Of a DNA stretch of 64,000 nucleotides, positions 24,350-34,279 are shown in pieces (positions within the stretch are counted from its first letter, which is position 1; the number at the start of each line of letters is the position of its first letter). Below the pieces are notes generated by a model. It saw only the letters and a list, made by a program, of their open reading frames with translations. It did not search any database and had not been told where the DNA came from. Origin of the DNA: Streptomyces mirabilis. GTDB taxonomy: Bacteria; Actinomycetota; Actinomycetes; Streptomycetales; Streptomycetaceae. Location of the stretch: the NCBI RefSeq assembly GCF_018310535.1, contig NZ_CP074102.1, positions 8,618,001 through 8,682,000 on the forward strand, read 5' to 3'. Made by a program: the position numbers and the translations under genes.

Positions 24350-24414
24350 GCCACCTCCACCGCCGCACACACGTCTGAGGTCCATCCACGCACGCGCGTC
24401 GCGGGCGCGCATGC

Positions 24415-25434
24415 TCACATGCGCGGCGGAAAGTCGTTCACCAGCACGGCCGCCCCGTCGAAACGGCCGGCCTTGAGGTCCCGCAGGGCCCGCTGTGCCT
24501 CGGACAGCGGGTAGGCGTGCGTCGTGGCGCGTACGCCGTGGCGGGCCGCCAGGGCCAGGAAGTCCCGCCCGTCCCGGCGGGTGTTGGAGGTGACGCTGCG
24601 CAGCTCCTTCTCGTAGAACAGGTCGCTCTCGTAGCGCAGTGGCGGGGTGTCGCTCAGATGGATCCCGGCGACCGACAGGATCCCGCCCCGGTCGAGGGCC
24701 CGCAACGCGACCGGGACCAGATCGCCGACCGGCGCGAACAGGATCGCGCTGTCCAGCGGCTCGGGCGGCTCGTCGTACGCGCCCCGGGCGGACGCGGCCC
24801 CGAGTTCCAGCGCGAGCCGCCGCGCGGCCGGGTCACGCGTCAGTACGTGCACGGTGGCGCCCTGCGCCAGGGCCAGCTGCGCGCACAGATGGGCGCTGCC
24901 GCCGAACCCGTACAGGCCGAGCCGTCCGCCGGGCGGCAGCGCGGCCCGCAGCAGCGCGCGGTAGCCGATGATGCCCGCGCACAGCAGCGGCGCCAGCGCG
25001 ACGTCGTCCACCTCGCTGGGCAGTCGGTAGGCGAAGGCCGCCGGGACGGTCGTGTACTCCGCGTAGCCGCCGTCGGCGTCCCAGCCCGTGTACTGCGAGG
25101 CCGGGCAGAGGTTCTCGGACCCGCGCGCGCAGTACCCGCACGTGCCGTCCGTACGGCGCAGCCAGGCGACGCCCACCCGGTCGCCGACCTCGTGGTCGAG
25201 CACGTCCTCGCCCGTCGCCGCGACCTCGCCGACGACCTCGTGGCCGGGCGTCACCCGGGGCCGGCGCACCGGCAGGTCTCCCTCGCTGACGTGCAGGTCG
25301 GTGCGGCACACCCCGCACGCGCGCACATGGACGAGAAGCTCGTCGGCCCCCGGCACCGGGATCGGCCGCTCGACGAAACGCAGCGGCTCCCCCTCGATCG
25401 GCCCGGGCCGATCGACTTCCCACGCGTGCATCAT
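24415..25434 (-). CDS. Zinc-dependent alcohol dehydrogenase (AdhP/MDR type)
   Basis: This 339-aa medium-chain dehydrogenase has the catalytic zinc motif [17 protein letters not shown], the structural zinc cysteines in [16 protein letters not shown] and a Rossmann segment [20 protein letters not shown], where GFGGSA is typical of AdhP-like enzymes. It oxidises alcohols or reduces aldehydes with NAD(P). The start is ATG 25434 (the first of two ATGs), after a purine-rich GGGGACACGGG. It ends 65 nt from the PP2C gene but is probably separately expressed. Confidence 0.88.
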   Translation of the reverse strand: MMHAWEVDRPGPIEGEPLRFVERPIPVPGADELLVHVRACGVCRTDLHVSEGDLPVRRPRVTPGHEVVGEVAATGEDVLDHEVGDRVGVAWLRRTDGTCGYCARGSENLCPASQYTGWDADGGYAEYTTVPAAFAYRLPSEVDDVALAPLLCAGIIGYRALLRAALPPGGRLGLYGFGGSAHLCAQLALAQGATVHVLTRDPAARRLALELGAASARGAYDEPPEPLDSAILFAPVGDLVPVALRALDRGGILSVAGIHLSDTPPLRYESDLFYEKELRSVTSNTRRDGRDFLALAARHGVRATTHAYPLSEAQRALRDLKAGRFDGAAVLVNDFPPRM

Positions 25435-25576
25435 CCCGTGTCCCCGTTCCGTCGACGACCACCCGAGGCCACTCTCCAGTGTCGTCCAGGGCACTCCGCT
25501 CGGCGCGCGGCCAGGACGGAGGCTGGCTAGCGTGAAACAGGAATGAATCGTGACGAAACGGGAAGAGTGGGATGCC

Positions 25577-26374
25577 ATGGCCGTGCAGCCCGAGGGAACG
25601 CCCTGTTGGGCGGACGCGATGTTCAGCGATGTCGAGGGAGCGAAGAGTTTCTACGGTGAGGTGCTCGGCTGGACGTTCGGCGAGTCGTCCTCGGAGTACG
25701 GCAACTACACCCAGGCCTACGCGAACGGCAAGGCGGTGGCGGCCGTCGTCCCGCCGATGCCCGGCCAGGAGGGCCAGTCCGCCTGGTGTCTGTATCTCGC
25801 GTCGCCCGACGCCGACGCCACCGCCCGGAAGATCCGGACCGACGGCGGCGAGGTGCTGATGGAGCCGATGCAGGTGGGCGACTTCGGCACGATGGTGATC
25901 GCCCGGGACCCGAGCGGGGTCGTCTTCGGCGTCTGGCAGGCGGGCCGGCACGAGGGCTTCGAGGCCCGGGGTGTGCCCGGCGCGTACTGCTGGGCCGAGG
26001 TCTTCACCCGTGAGCCCGAGAAGTCGGACACCTTCTTCTCGGCCGTCTTCGGGTACCGCATGAAGCAGCTGGACGACGACGCCGTCGACTTCAGGCTGTA
26101 CGACCTCGGCGAGGATCCGGTCCTCGGCCGGATGCGGATGACGGACGACTTCCCGCCCGAGGTCCCGCCGTACTTCAACGTGTACTTCACCGTCGAGGAC
26201 TGCGACGCCGCGGTCGCGAAGGCCACCGAACGGGGCGCGATTCTGCGCTTCGGGCCGATGAGCAGCCCGTTCGGCCGGTTCGCCGCGCTGAGCGACCCGC
26301 AGGGCGCGGCCTTCTCCGTGATCGACGTCAAGACGACCGAGGGCGCGATGCCCAAGGCGACCGACGTGTCCTGA
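25577..26374 (+). CDS. VOC family protein with two glyoxalase-like domains
   Basis: This 265-aa protein carries two VOC modules: the first with [20 protein letters not shown] and ending near [10 protein letters not shown], the second with [20 protein letters not shown] and ending in [10 protein letters not shown]. The family binds metals and catalyses isomerisation, dioxygenation or resistance reactions; this tandem type is common and uncharacterised in Streptomyces. ATG 25577 gives the family N-terminus; GTG 25550 would add nine residues and cannot be excluded. It is monocistronic and ended by a hairpin. Confidence 0.85.
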   Translation: MAVQPEGTPCWADAMFSDVEGAKSFYGEVLGWTFGESSSEYGNYTQAYANGKAVAAVVPPMPGQEGQSAWCLYLASPDADATARKIRTDGGEVLMEPMQVGDFGTMVIARDPSGVVFGVWQAGRHEGFEARGVPGAYCWAEVFTREPEKSDTFFSAVFGYRMKQLDDDAVDFRLYDLGEDPVLGRMRMTDDFPPEVPPYFNVYFTVEDCDAAVAKATERGAILRFGPMSSPFGRFAALSDPQGAAFSVIDVKTTEGAMPKATDVS

Positions 26375-26403
26375 ACGGACCGCGGAACCCCCGCGGACCG
26401 GCC

Positions 26404-26434
26404 GCCCCGGGGAATGGCGGAATTCCTCCGGGGC
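26404..26434 (+). terminator. Hairpin terminator
   Basis: Arms 26404-26415 and 26422-26434 pair with a single bulged T around a 6-nt loop, 30 nt after the VOC gene. Confidence 0.65.
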
Positions 26435-26552
26435 GAGCCGGGGCCTTTTGTCTCCGGGGCAACCATGCGCATGCGGTACTCGTCCCCTCTTGTGGTTGCG
26501 GCACGTTCGAGCGGCCGAACCCCCCACAAGGATTGCGAGCGAAAGAGACCCC

Positions 26553-27608
26553 ATGCTCCGCATTCACTTCACTTCGGACGATCTGCAGAACATTCGAGTG
26601 GCCCGGCAGCCTGATCCCCTGTGGGAACTGATGTGCAGTGTCTGCCGTCTGGAAACCGGCCAGGGACCGCTGGAATTCGGACATTGGCGCCGCTCGGCGC
26701 GGCAACGATTCTCCGGCGACTCGAACCTGGGCCGCGCACTGCGCCCGCTGCGTGCCCTGATTCCCGCCACCGGCTACATTCCGGACTTCCTCACCCCGCC
26801 GGTCACCGGCGGCGGTCTTTCCGCCGGGCTCGACCAAGTGCTGCGCACGCCGCGTGTGCAACTGGTCCGCGAACTGACGCGGCTGGCCGAGTCGCGCCCG
26901 GTCCCGAACTGGACCGTCTCGCTGGGCAGACCGGGCAGCGACGCGCTCAAGGTGCTGGCGAACTCCCTGGGGATCTACTTCCGCGGTCTGCTGGAACCGC
27001 ACTGGCCGCACATCCGCACGGCGGTGGGCAACGATGTCGGGGTACGCTCCCGAGCCCTCCTCGACGGCGGTACCCAGGCACTGCTGGAGAGCCTGCGCCC
27101 GGTCGCGCGCTGGAGTGCCCCGGTGCTCGAAGTGGACTATCCCGTCCAGCGCGACCTGTATCTGGAGGGCCGAGGACTTCTCCTGGTGCCGTCCTACTTC
27201 TGCTGGCGCAGACCGACCGCGCTGGCGGACCCCGGTCTGGATCCCGTGCTCGTCTACCCGGTGGCGAAGACTCCGCTCGCCGTCGCGGACGGTACGGACG
27301 ACGGGGTCGAGCGCCTGCTCGGCCGCACCAGGGCCGCCGTACTGACCGAGGTCGCCGGACAGAGCGCCCGCACCACCTCCGAGGTGGCCGAGGCCGTGGG
27401 GATCGCGCTGCCCAGCGCCAGCTACCAGATCGGCGTGCTGCGCGACGGGGGACTGGTCGCCAGCCACCGTGACGGCAAGTACGTCCTGCACACGGCGACG
27501 CTGCTGGGTCTGCGGCTGCTCGGCACCAGCCCCCGGATGCGGGAGAGCGTGCTCCGGCCCGTGCGGGGAGCCGCCGCCGGACCGTGGCATGATCGGGGGC
27601 ATGCTTGA
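26553..27608 (+). CDS. ArsR-like winged-helix regulator
   Basis: This 351-aa protein has a long N-terminal region (MLRIHFTSDDLQNIRVA) typical of large actinobacterial ArsR-type regulators, and a C-terminal helix-turn-helix at about residues 260-325 with TTSEVAEAVGIALPSASYQI and DGKYVLH as wing. No metal-binding cysteine cluster is seen. ATG 26553 follows GAAAGAG. A dyad GTTCG-N6-CGAAC (26505-26520) 32 nt upstream could be its own operator. It overlaps the RNase HI start by 8 nt, so the two are probably co-translated. Confidence 0.78.
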   Translation: MLRIHFTSDDLQNIRVARQPDPLWELMCSVCRLETGQGPLEFGHWRRSARQRFSGDSNLGRALRPLRALIPATGYIPDFLTPPVTGGGLSAGLDQVLRTPRVQLVRELTRLAESRPVPNWTVSLGRPGSDALKVLANSLGIYFRGLLEPHWPHIRTAVGNDVGVRSRALLDGGTQALLESLRPVARWSAPVLEVDYPVQRDLYLEGRGLLLVPSYFCWRRPTALADPGLDPVLVYPVAKTPLAVADGTDDGVERLLGRTRAAVLTEVAGQSARTTSEVAEAVGIALPSASYQIGVLRDGGLVASHRDGKYVLHTATLLGLRLLGTSPRMRESVLRPVRGAAAGPWHDRGHA

Positions 27609-28308
27609 ACGTGTGGTGGCCGCCTGTGACGGGGCTTCGAAGGGAAACCCGGGACCGGCCGGATGGGCGTGGGTCGTGGCCGACGGCACGGAGACGCCGA
27701 CCCGCTGGGAGGCGGGAGCGCTGGGCACGGCGACGAACAACGTCGCCGAGCTCACCGCGCTGGAGCGCCTGTTGACGGCGATCGCGCCGGACGTCCCGCT
27801 GGAGATCCGGATGGACTCCCAGTACGCGATGAAGGCTGTCACGACCTGGCTGCCCGGCTGGAAGCGCAAGGGCTGGAAGACGGCCTCCGGAAAGCCGGTC
27901 GCCAACCAGGAACTGGTCGCGCGCATCGACGAGCTCCTCGACGGCCGCACCGTGGAGTTCCGCTACGTCCCCGCCCACCAGGTCGACGGCGACCGGCTGA
28001 ACGACTTCGCCGATCGTGCCGCGAGCCAGGCCGCCATCGCCCAGCAGCCCGCCGGCAGCGACCTCGGCTCCCCGGAGCCCCCGCCGTCCCCCGACACCCC
28101 GGCCCCCTCCGGCGCCGGCCGCCGCCGCACCCCGGCCGCCGCCTCCGCCAAGACGCCCCGGCAGGGCACGTCGGCCCGTACGATCAAGGCCAAGTTCCCG
28201 GGCCGCTGCCTCTGCGGCCGCTCGTACGCGGCGGGCGAGCCCATCGCCAAGAACGGCCAGGGCTGGGGGCACCCCGAGTGCCGTACGGCCGAGCCCAGCA
28301 ACGCCTAG
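27601..28308 (+). CDS. Ribonuclease HI with C-terminal Cys/His tail
   Basis: This 235-aa protein has an N-terminal RNase HI domain (residues 1-145) with the four acidic catalytic residues: D in AACDGASKGNPG, E in NNVAELTAL, D in RMDSQYAMK and D in GDRLNDFADRAA. It removes RNA from RNA-DNA hybrids. After a Pro/Ala-rich linker, the last 40 residues contain RCLCGRSYAAGE and GWGHPEC, a CxC...HxxxC arrangement that may bind zinc. Cysteines and histidine are well placed, but the ligand is an inference. Confidence 0.87.
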   Translation: MLERVVAACDGASKGNPGPAGWAWVVADGTETPTRWEAGALGTATNNVAELTALERLLTAIAPDVPLEIRMDSQYAMKAVTTWLPGWKRKGWKTASGKPVANQELVARIDELLDGRTVEFRYVPAHQVDGDRLNDFADRAASQAAIAQQPAGSDLGSPEPPPSPDTPAPSGAGRRRTPAAASAKTPRQGTSARTIKAKFPGRCLCGRSYAAGEPIAKNGQGWGHPECRTAEPSNA

Positions 28309-28329
28309 TACTTTCCCTGCCTCGGTCTC

Positions 28330-28373
28330 CTTCGGGGGCTGTCCGCCGAACACTCGGCGGACAGCCCCCGAAG
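28330..28373 (+). terminator. Very strong hairpin terminator
   Basis: A perfect 20-bp stem (28330-28349 with 28354-28373) with loop ACAC, directly after the RNase HI gene. Confidence 0.85.
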
Positions 28374-28466
28374 TGCGTGGCGGACACTGGTGCGAAGACG
28401 GGGCGCGTCGGGGAGGATGTGGGATCTTCGGCACCGGCCGGGGCGTGGGGCCTTGCAGGGGGTTGC

Positions 28467-28685
28467 GTGGAGGCGTTCGAGGCGCTGGAGGCGGGGGACC
28501 CGCGTCAGGTGGGGCGCTACCGGATCGTGGCGCGGCTCGGTGCGGGCGGGATGGGGCGCGTCTACCTGGGGCGTTCTCCGGGAGGGCGGGCGGTCGCGGT
28601 CAAAGTGGTGCGCCCGGAACTGGCGGACGACGGTGACTTCCGGCGCCGGTTCGCCCGGGAGGTCGCCGCGGCCCGACGGGCCCGC
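28467..28685 (+). pseudogene. Truncated Ser/Thr protein kinase (N-terminal lobe only)
   Basis: The frame from GTG 28467, with AGGGGG 5 nt before it, encodes the N-lobe of a PknB-type kinase: VGRYRIVARLGAGGMGRVYL (glycine loop) and AVAVKVVRPEL (ATP lysine). Similarity ends after about 72 codons, where the sequence switches to a ferredoxin-like frame. The C-lobe with HRD and DFG is missing, so no kinase activity is possible. It looks like a deletion junction rather than an IS insertion at this point. Confidence 0.7.
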
Positions 28686-28968
28686 GCCTCACCAGCCCGC
28701 GGGCCCGCCCGGCAGCGGACCCGAGGCCTTCGCCCGCAGCGGACTCACAGTCCCCTGGAACGACGCCCAGGAGTCCCTGCTCGAACTCGCCGAAGCCTGC
28801 GACGTCCCCGTCCAGTGGTCCTGCCGCACCGGGGTCTGCCACACCTGCGAACTCGCCCTCATGTCCGGCACCGTCAACTACTCACCCGACCCCGTCGAAC
28901 CCCCCGCCGAGGGCAACATCCTCATCTGCTGCTCCAAACCCGCAGGAGGGATTGTCCTGGACCTCTGA
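28684..28968 (+). pseudogene. C-terminal 2Fe-2S ferredoxin domain of an oxidoreductase
   Basis: The codons read FARSGLTVPWNDAQESLLEL, then SCRTGVCHTCE and ILICCSKPAGGIVLDL, which is the plant-type [2Fe-2S] domain at the end of flavin reductase/MOSC-type proteins. The four cysteines (CxxxxCxxC...C pattern) are intact. The N-terminal catalytic part is absent and replaced by the kinase fragment in another frame. No independent start or ribosome-binding site was found. Confidence 0.65.
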
Positions 28969-28999
28969 GACGACGGCCCCGCCGCGCCTGGGCCCTTGC

Positions 29000-29290
29000 C
29001 GAAATGGCCCAGCCGGGTGGCAGTGCGCCACGTGACGGCAACCACCTGCCACTTGCCTCCGAGTCCATCGGCGTCCTCATCTATGCCCAGACCTGGCACT
29101 GGACCGACCCGCACAAGTCCGTCCCGGAAGCCCTCCGAGTACTGCACCCCGGCGGCGCACTCGCCCTCTGGTGGAACGACTCGGACAGCACGGTCCTCTG
29201 GATAGGCGACCAAGACGCCCGCCTGCGCCACCTCTTCGGCACCGAGGACAGCGAACCCGACCCCATGGCCCATCCGCAAACTGCCGCCCG
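29000..29290 (+). pseudogene. Class I SAM methyltransferase fragment
   Basis: The frame encodes LPLASESIGVLIYAQTWHWT and SVPEALRVLHPGGALALWWN, the middle part of a SAM-dependent methyltransferase (post-II to post-III motifs). The SAM-binding motif I and the C-terminus are missing. The right side ends shortly before the IS256 copy at 29.44 kb. Confidence 0.6.
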
Positions 29291-29440
29291 AACTCAGCTT
29301 CTGACAGGCACCTCGAGCCCACAGCGCGAGAGCCCCTCCGGCAGGTTCAGCGCGGGCGCTGCGAAGCGCGCCTGCCGGTCCAGCGGCCCTACCAGCGCAT
29401 GCCGAGAGCATTGAGTTCCGCGCGGGCGTGTCAGTGACTC

Positions 29441-30809
29441 CGTGTAAGTCCTGGGGGTTCACTTGAGGGTAATGCGGTCCTGGAAGTAGATCGAGAATGC
29501 GTTCAGCGCGGCCTTCCAGTGCGGCGCGACGTGCGTCTTGCTCCTAGTCTTGGGCTCGATCAGCTCGCGAATCGCCAGGTAGAGGACCTTGACCGCGGCC
29601 TGCTCGGTGGAGAAGTGGCCGCGGTTGCGGGTGACTTTCCGCAGCCGCACGTTGATCGACTCGATCATGTTCATGCTGTAAATCACCTTCCTGATCTCCG
29701 GCGGGAACGCCAGATAGGGCACGAAGTCCTGCCATGCCTGGGACCAAGTACGAACCACGGCGGGGTACTTGCGCCCCAGGTCAGAGGTGGTGAACTCCTC
29801 CATCGCCTGCTCGGCGGCCTGTTCGGTCGGTGCCGTGTAGATCTTCCGCAGGGCCGGCACGAGCTTGGCGTGGTCGGCCTTCGACGCGTATCGAAGCGAG
29901 GCCCTGACCAGGTGAATTACGCAAGTTTGCACCGTGGCGCGGGGCCAGACGGCATTGATTGCGTCCGGAAGCCCAGGCAGGCCGTCGCAGCAGGCCACGA
30001 GCACGTCCTCGATCCCGCGGGCCTTGAGCTCGCCGAGGATCGTGAGCCACTGACGGGCGCCTTCGCCGTCCTTGCCGATCCACAGGCCCAGGACATGCTT
30101 GCAGCCGTCGAGGTCGACTCCGACGGCGAGATAGACCGGACGATTCGCCACCTTGCCGTCCCGCACCTTGATCCACAGGGCGTCGATGTAGACGACCGGC
30201 CAGACCGAGTCGAGCGGTCGCGACTGCCAGGCGGTGATCTCGTCGCTGACCGCGTCGGTCACCTTGGAGATGAGGTCCGGCGAGACGTCGGTGCCGTACA
30301 TCTTCGCCAGATAGGACTGGATGTCTCGGACCGTCATGCCGCGGGCGTAGAGCACCAGGACCTGCTCGTCGAAACCCGACAGACGCCGGGCGTTCTTCGG
30401 GACGATCTGCGGCTCGAACTCGCCGTTGCGGTCCCTCGGCACCTCCACCTCGACCGGTCCGACGTCGGTCAGGACCCTCTTCGCGGCGGTGCCGTTGCGG
30501 CTGTTCCCGCTGCCGCGGCCAGCCGGATCGCCCTTCTCATAGCCGAGGTGTTCGCTCGTCTCGGCTTGCAGAGCCCGCTCGAGCAGGGCCTTCGGCAGCT
30601 GCTGCAGCAGCCCGCCCTCGCCGGCCAACGGGGCACCGGTGGCGTCGGCCCAGTCCATCAACTGCTCGAGCACAGCCTCGACCTGCTCCGGCGGCAGCTG
30701 CCCGTTGACGGCAGCCTGGGATATCTCAGTCTCAGACACGCGATCTTGCCTCTTCGACCCAGCGGGGCCACCCGGCCCCGCCAGAGTCATCAGATCACGG
30801 ACTTACACG
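29441..30809 (-). mobile_element. IS256-family insertion sequence
   Basis: The intact transposase gene is flanked by matching ends. CGTGTAAGTCC at 29441-29451 and its complement at 30799-30809 are the conserved cores of the inverted repeats; the real ends extend a few nucleotides outward. No target-site duplication could be fixed by eye. It sits among truncated genes (kinase, ferredoxin, methyltransferase on one side, HNH chimera on the other). Confidence 0.75.
29459..30790 (-). CDS. IS256-family (Mutator-like) transposase
   Basis: This 443-aa protein has the DDE catalytic context of IS256: VVYIDALWIKVRDGKV (first Asp), VACCDGLPGLPDAI (second Asp), and NMIESINVRLRKVTRNRGHF (Glu). The N-terminus LGYEKGDPAGRGSGNSRNG is the conserved leader. 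It appears complete and may be active. ATG 30790 gives the longest form; GTG 30739 (SETEISQAA) is the more usual family start. Confidence 0.92.
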   Translation of the reverse strand: MTLAGPGGPAGSKRQDRVSETEISQAAVNGQLPPEQVEAVLEQLMDWADATGAPLAGEGGLLQQLPKALLERALQAETSEHLGYEKGDPAGRGSGNSRNGTAAKRVLTDVGPVEVEVPRDRNGEFEPQIVPKNARRLSGFDEQVLVLYARGMTVRDIQSYLAKMYGTDVSPDLISKVTDAVSDEITAWQSRPLDSVWPVVYIDALWIKVRDGKVANRPVYLAVGVDLDGCKHVLGLWIGKDGEGARQWLTILGELKARGIEDVLVACCDGLPGLPDAINAVWPRATVQTCVIHLVRASLRYASKADHAKLVPALRKIYTAPTEQAAEQAMEEFTTSDLGRKYPAVVRTWSQAWQDFVPYLAFPPEIRKVIYSMNMIESINVRLRKVTRNRGHFSTEQAAVKVLYLAIRELIEPKTRSKTHVAPHWKAALNAFSIYFQDRITLK

Positions 30810-31026
30810 ATCTTGCGGACATGCCCCCATCGACACCCGGCCAGCGGGTGGATCAGTAGCGGTAGCCCGGCAAGTGCGGGTCCTCCCAGCGATCGAGACC
30901 ACTGAGTTCGGTCGGTGGCCAGGGAGCCCAACTCCGTATTCAGAACGTGAGATTGGGCTCTCTCGTTGCATGCGCGCAGCCGATCCCTGGGGATCGACTG
31001 CGCGGGGTCTACGGCCTCGCTGGGGG

Positions 31027-31575
31027 TCAGCCGATGCCGGTGACCTGGAGTGCGGTGGTCCAGTTGTTCTTGATGGCGCTGCGGGCGGCGGAGAGGGTGA
31101 TGGTGCCGTTGCAGACGGCGTTCTTCAGTTTTGCCTCGGTGCCGTCTTTGGTGTAGGCGGTCTTCGTGCCGTAGTGCGGCTCGGGCCACAGGTTGCCGGG
31201 GTCGCGGGGCGCACCGCCGAGTTCCAGCGGCACGAGGTGGTCCTCTTCGTAGTCCGACATGTTGGTGTCGGAGTACCCGTAGTCGATGATGCCCTGTGCC
31301 TTGAGGGGGTTGGTGTAAGACGTGGGGGGCCGGACGGTGGCGGTCCAGCCGGACACGCAGATGGTGCTGCCTATGTTCGACTGGGTGACGTCGGGGTTGT
31401 ACGAGCCGGGCGTGCAGGACGAGTCAGGCAGCGGAAGGTACGACTGGGAACAGGCGGAAGCGTGCGCGGTGCCGCTCACGCGTCGTTCCGCGAGACCCCC
31501 ATAACGCACCGCGACCTCGGTGACTGGGGCGCCCGCGGCCACCTCCATGACCGCGTGATACCGCTGCTCGACCAC
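31027..31575 (-). CDS. HNH-like secreted-type protein fused to an IS481 transposase start
   Basis: The first 26 residues are the N-terminus of an IS481 transposase (HAVMEVAAGAPVTEVAVRYG). From about residue 33 the protein becomes SGTAHASACSQSYLPLPDSS, where AHA-like residues look like the end of a signal peptide, then an HNH-like fold with EEDHLVPLELGGAPRDPGNL and NLWPEP. The family is probably nuclease-like and exported, but here the signal peptide is replaced, so the product would stay inside. It keeps an open frame of 182 aa. A paralogue lies at 52.8-53.6 kb. It starts 18 nt after the peptidase E stop. Confidence 0.7.
   Translation of the reverse strand: MVEQRYHAVMEVAAGAPVTEVAVRYGGLAERRVSGTAHASACSQSYLPLPDSSCTPGSYNPDVTQSNIGSTICVSGWTATVRPPTSYTNPLKAQGIIDYGYSDTNMSDYEEDHLVPLELGGAPRDPGNLWPEPHYGTKTAYTKDGTEAKLKNAVCNGTITLSAARSAIKNNWTTALQVTGIG
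31498..31575 (-). mobile_element. IS481 transposase 5' stub
   Basis: Twenty-six codons with the IS481 N-terminal helix, interrupted after VAVRYG. The rest of the element is gone. Confidence 0.65.
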
Positions 31576-31593
31576 GTCTCGAATGCCGGGCGG

Positions 31594-32256
31594 CTATGAC
31601 CCGAACTTCGTCCATTGCCCTTCGGAGACCACCTCGACGGAGCCGTCGACGACCTTGATGGCCGTCTGTTCGTCGATGGCGTAGGCCGGGACGCCGATGT
31701 CCGCGGCCCACCGCTCTGCGTCAGCCAGGGTGTTCTGTGGGAAGGCGTCCAGGTGCGGGAAGATCGAGAAGTCGACGACTCCCAGGGTGCGGTCGTCCGG
31801 TGCGGACGGCCACTCGACGAAGTACGCTCCGATCCGGGGCGTCATCACCATGCTTCCGGCACTCACTCCCACCCAGAGCGTGTCGGGCAGCGAAGGCAGC
31901 AGATCGGCCAGCCCGGACTCCCGCATCCAGTGGCACAGATAGGTCGCGTCGCCGCCGTCGACCAGGAGCACGTCGGCCTCCCGGATCCAGGGGACGTATC
32001 GCTCGGCGCCGATGGTGGGCAGTGCGGTGAGCTCGAGGACACCGAGCGACGCCCAGCCCAGGCCGGACAGGTGCTGCCACGTGGGCTCGGCGGCTGCGAA
32101 GCCCCGCACCGATGTCGGACCGCACATCGGGTGACCCCACTGTGCTGTCGGGACGCAGAGGGCGTGGCACTCGGCGATCGGCTTGCCGAGAAGCTGCACG
32201 AGCGCCGAGTGGATGCTTGGGTTCGTGACGCCGCCTGACGTCAGCAAGAGCTTCAA
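31594..32256 (-). CDS. Peptidase E-like (family S51) protein
   Basis: This 220-aa protein is a peptidase S51/type-1 glutamine amidotransferase-like enzyme. LLLTSGGVTNPSI at the N-terminus, VDGGDATYLCHWMRESGL, the nucleophile elbow GVSAGSMVM (Ser), and FPHLDAF (His) are present. Peptidase E cleaves Asp-X dipeptides, while cyanophycinase relatives cleave cyanophycin; the size favours the dipeptidase group. The start is ATG 32256. It lies directly upstream of the HNH chimera on the same strand. Confidence 0.86.
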   Translation of the reverse strand: MKLLLTSGGVTNPSIHSALVQLLGKPIAECHALCVPTAQWGHPMCGPTSVRGFAAAEPTWQHLSGLGWASLGVLELTALPTIGAERYVPWIREADVLLVDGGDATYLCHWMRESGLADLLPSLPDTLWVGVSAGSMVMTPRIGAYFVEWPSAPDDRTLGVVDFSIFPHLDAFPQNTLADAERWAADIGVPAYAIDEQTAIKVVDGSVEVVSEGQWTKFGS

Positions 32257-32492
32257 GGTGTCTCCAAATTCGCGCGGAAGGTGGATGTACCTGAAGACCT
32301 GGGACCGTGCTGGAACTCATCGTAGTTCGGCAACCTCTTCAGAGGTCCCTCAGGTCGCCGGACTCAACTGCTCCACCTGACAAGACAGTCAGGGGTGCAG
32401 GTCGCCTGCCAGTGGGCGCGCTGGGCATCAGCCACGGGTTTGTCGTTCGGGTTCTTCTGATCGCCCATGTTCGCCTCGTCGGTGCAGTGGGG

Positions 32493-32522
32493 GGGAGGGG
32501 TGCCCGTACCGGCACCCCTCCC
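32493..32522 (-). terminator. Terminator of the DUF305 gene
   Basis: A perfect 12-bp stem (32493-32504 with 32511-32522) and 6-nt loop, 11 nt beyond the DUF305 stop codon. The remaining 240 nt up to the peptidase E start hold no gene. Confidence 0.75.
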
Positions 32523-32533
32523 TCCGGGGAGTG

Positions 32534-33205
<672 letters not shown>

Positions 33206-33290
33206 GCGGGAACTCCTGCTGTGGGAAGAGGATCTGGACGTGCCGAGGGGCACCGCGTCGCCGAGCAGTGGGCGCGGTGGCGCGCGGTGT

Positions 33291-33698
33291 CTAGATCCGC
33301 AGGAGTTGGAGTTCCGCCAGGGACGGTGGGGCGCGGGCGCCGTCCGGGGCCGGAGCCGCGTACGAGCACACGGTGTCGGCACGTACCGGTACGGCTACCG
33401 GGTCGGGAACGAGGGCAGGCAATGTCGGCCCGTCGGTCACTGCACCTGACAGGCAGGTCGAGTCGGCGTGCTGGAGGTGGCCTCCGCCGCAGTGGCCGTC
33501 TCCGGAGCAGTCATGAGGGGCGCTGACCGCTGCCGTCATGTGCTGCCGCTCGGCGCGTTCGTGTTTGTGGAGGCCACCGCCGGGAGCCAGGGCGTGCATG
33601 CCGAGCAGCCCTGCCAACAGTCCGAGCACGAGCAGCGCCCGCCACCGCCCGACAGGCGGTCGCGGAGGGTGCTGCTGCGGGCTCGTCATTGGGCTCAT
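33291..33698 (-). CDS. DUF6153 membrane-anchored protein
   Basis: This 135-aa protein has one N-terminal transmembrane segment (ALLVLGLLAGLLGMHALAPGG) and an extracytoplasmic part rich in His and Cys (GLHKHERAERQH, APHDCSGDGHCGGGHLQHADSTC). This matches the DUF6153 family, common upstream of DUF305 genes in Streptomyces. The metal-ligand content suggests a role in copper handling with the DUF305 protein, an inference. Start ATG 33698; ATG 33689 is possible. Confidence 0.78.
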   Translation of the reverse strand: MSPMTSPQQHPPRPPVGRWRALLVLGLLAGLLGMHALAPGGGLHKHERAERQHMTAAVSAPHDCSGDGHCGGGHLQHADSTCLSGAVTDGPTLPALVPDPVAVPVRADTVCSYAAPAPDGARAPPSLAELQLLRI

Positions 33699-34279
33699 CC
33701 CAGATAGGCGTGAGAGGTCGGTTCAGTGATGGTGTCCGTTGTACATACGGTCGCCGCCGTGTTCGTGTTCAGCGTGACAGGGGCTGAGCATCGGTACAGC
33801 CGTTGGCACTGAGATACGTGATGGACTAGGACCAGGGCCAGCTGCTCGCCCAGATCTCCGAGGGCCACGCCGACGCCCTCCCACAGATCCGCGATCGGTG
33901 TGCCGCAGGCGTCGGTCTGGCCGCCCCCACGGCCAGCACCCGCACGGACAAGCCGCTGCTGACGTTCAAGCAGATCGCCGCCGCGTTCGGCCACGTGCCG
34001 AGTGACCGCGCCGACGCTGGGGCGTGCGTACCGCTCCAGAAAGCGGACGGAGGCGTGGCGGGAGCGGGCCAGCAGCATTGGGGCGGAGGCAGCCAGGAGA
34101 CCGTCAAGACGTTCGTGTCCTGCATTCTCAGCAAACTCGCGCTTCGCGACCGCGTTCAGGTTGGTCGTGTACGCCCCCCGCCGGGGGCTGGTGATCTGAT
34201 GCGGGTCCGCACAGCGGCCGGCCGTGCGGCATCAAGGTGGTCGCGTGGACGCATGGGTGAAGCGGCCGGACGGCGCCGA
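33699..34279 (-). pseudogene. Possible tyrosine-recombinase remnant
   Basis: Within this stretch the minus strand (33695-34078 frame) reads LLARSRHASVRFLERYARPS and VGAVTRHVAERGG, which recalls the C-terminus of actinobacterial phage-type integrases around the catalytic RH and Y. The flanks do not match and no N-terminal half is present. The rest of the 580 nt shows no other gene. Confidence 0.4.
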
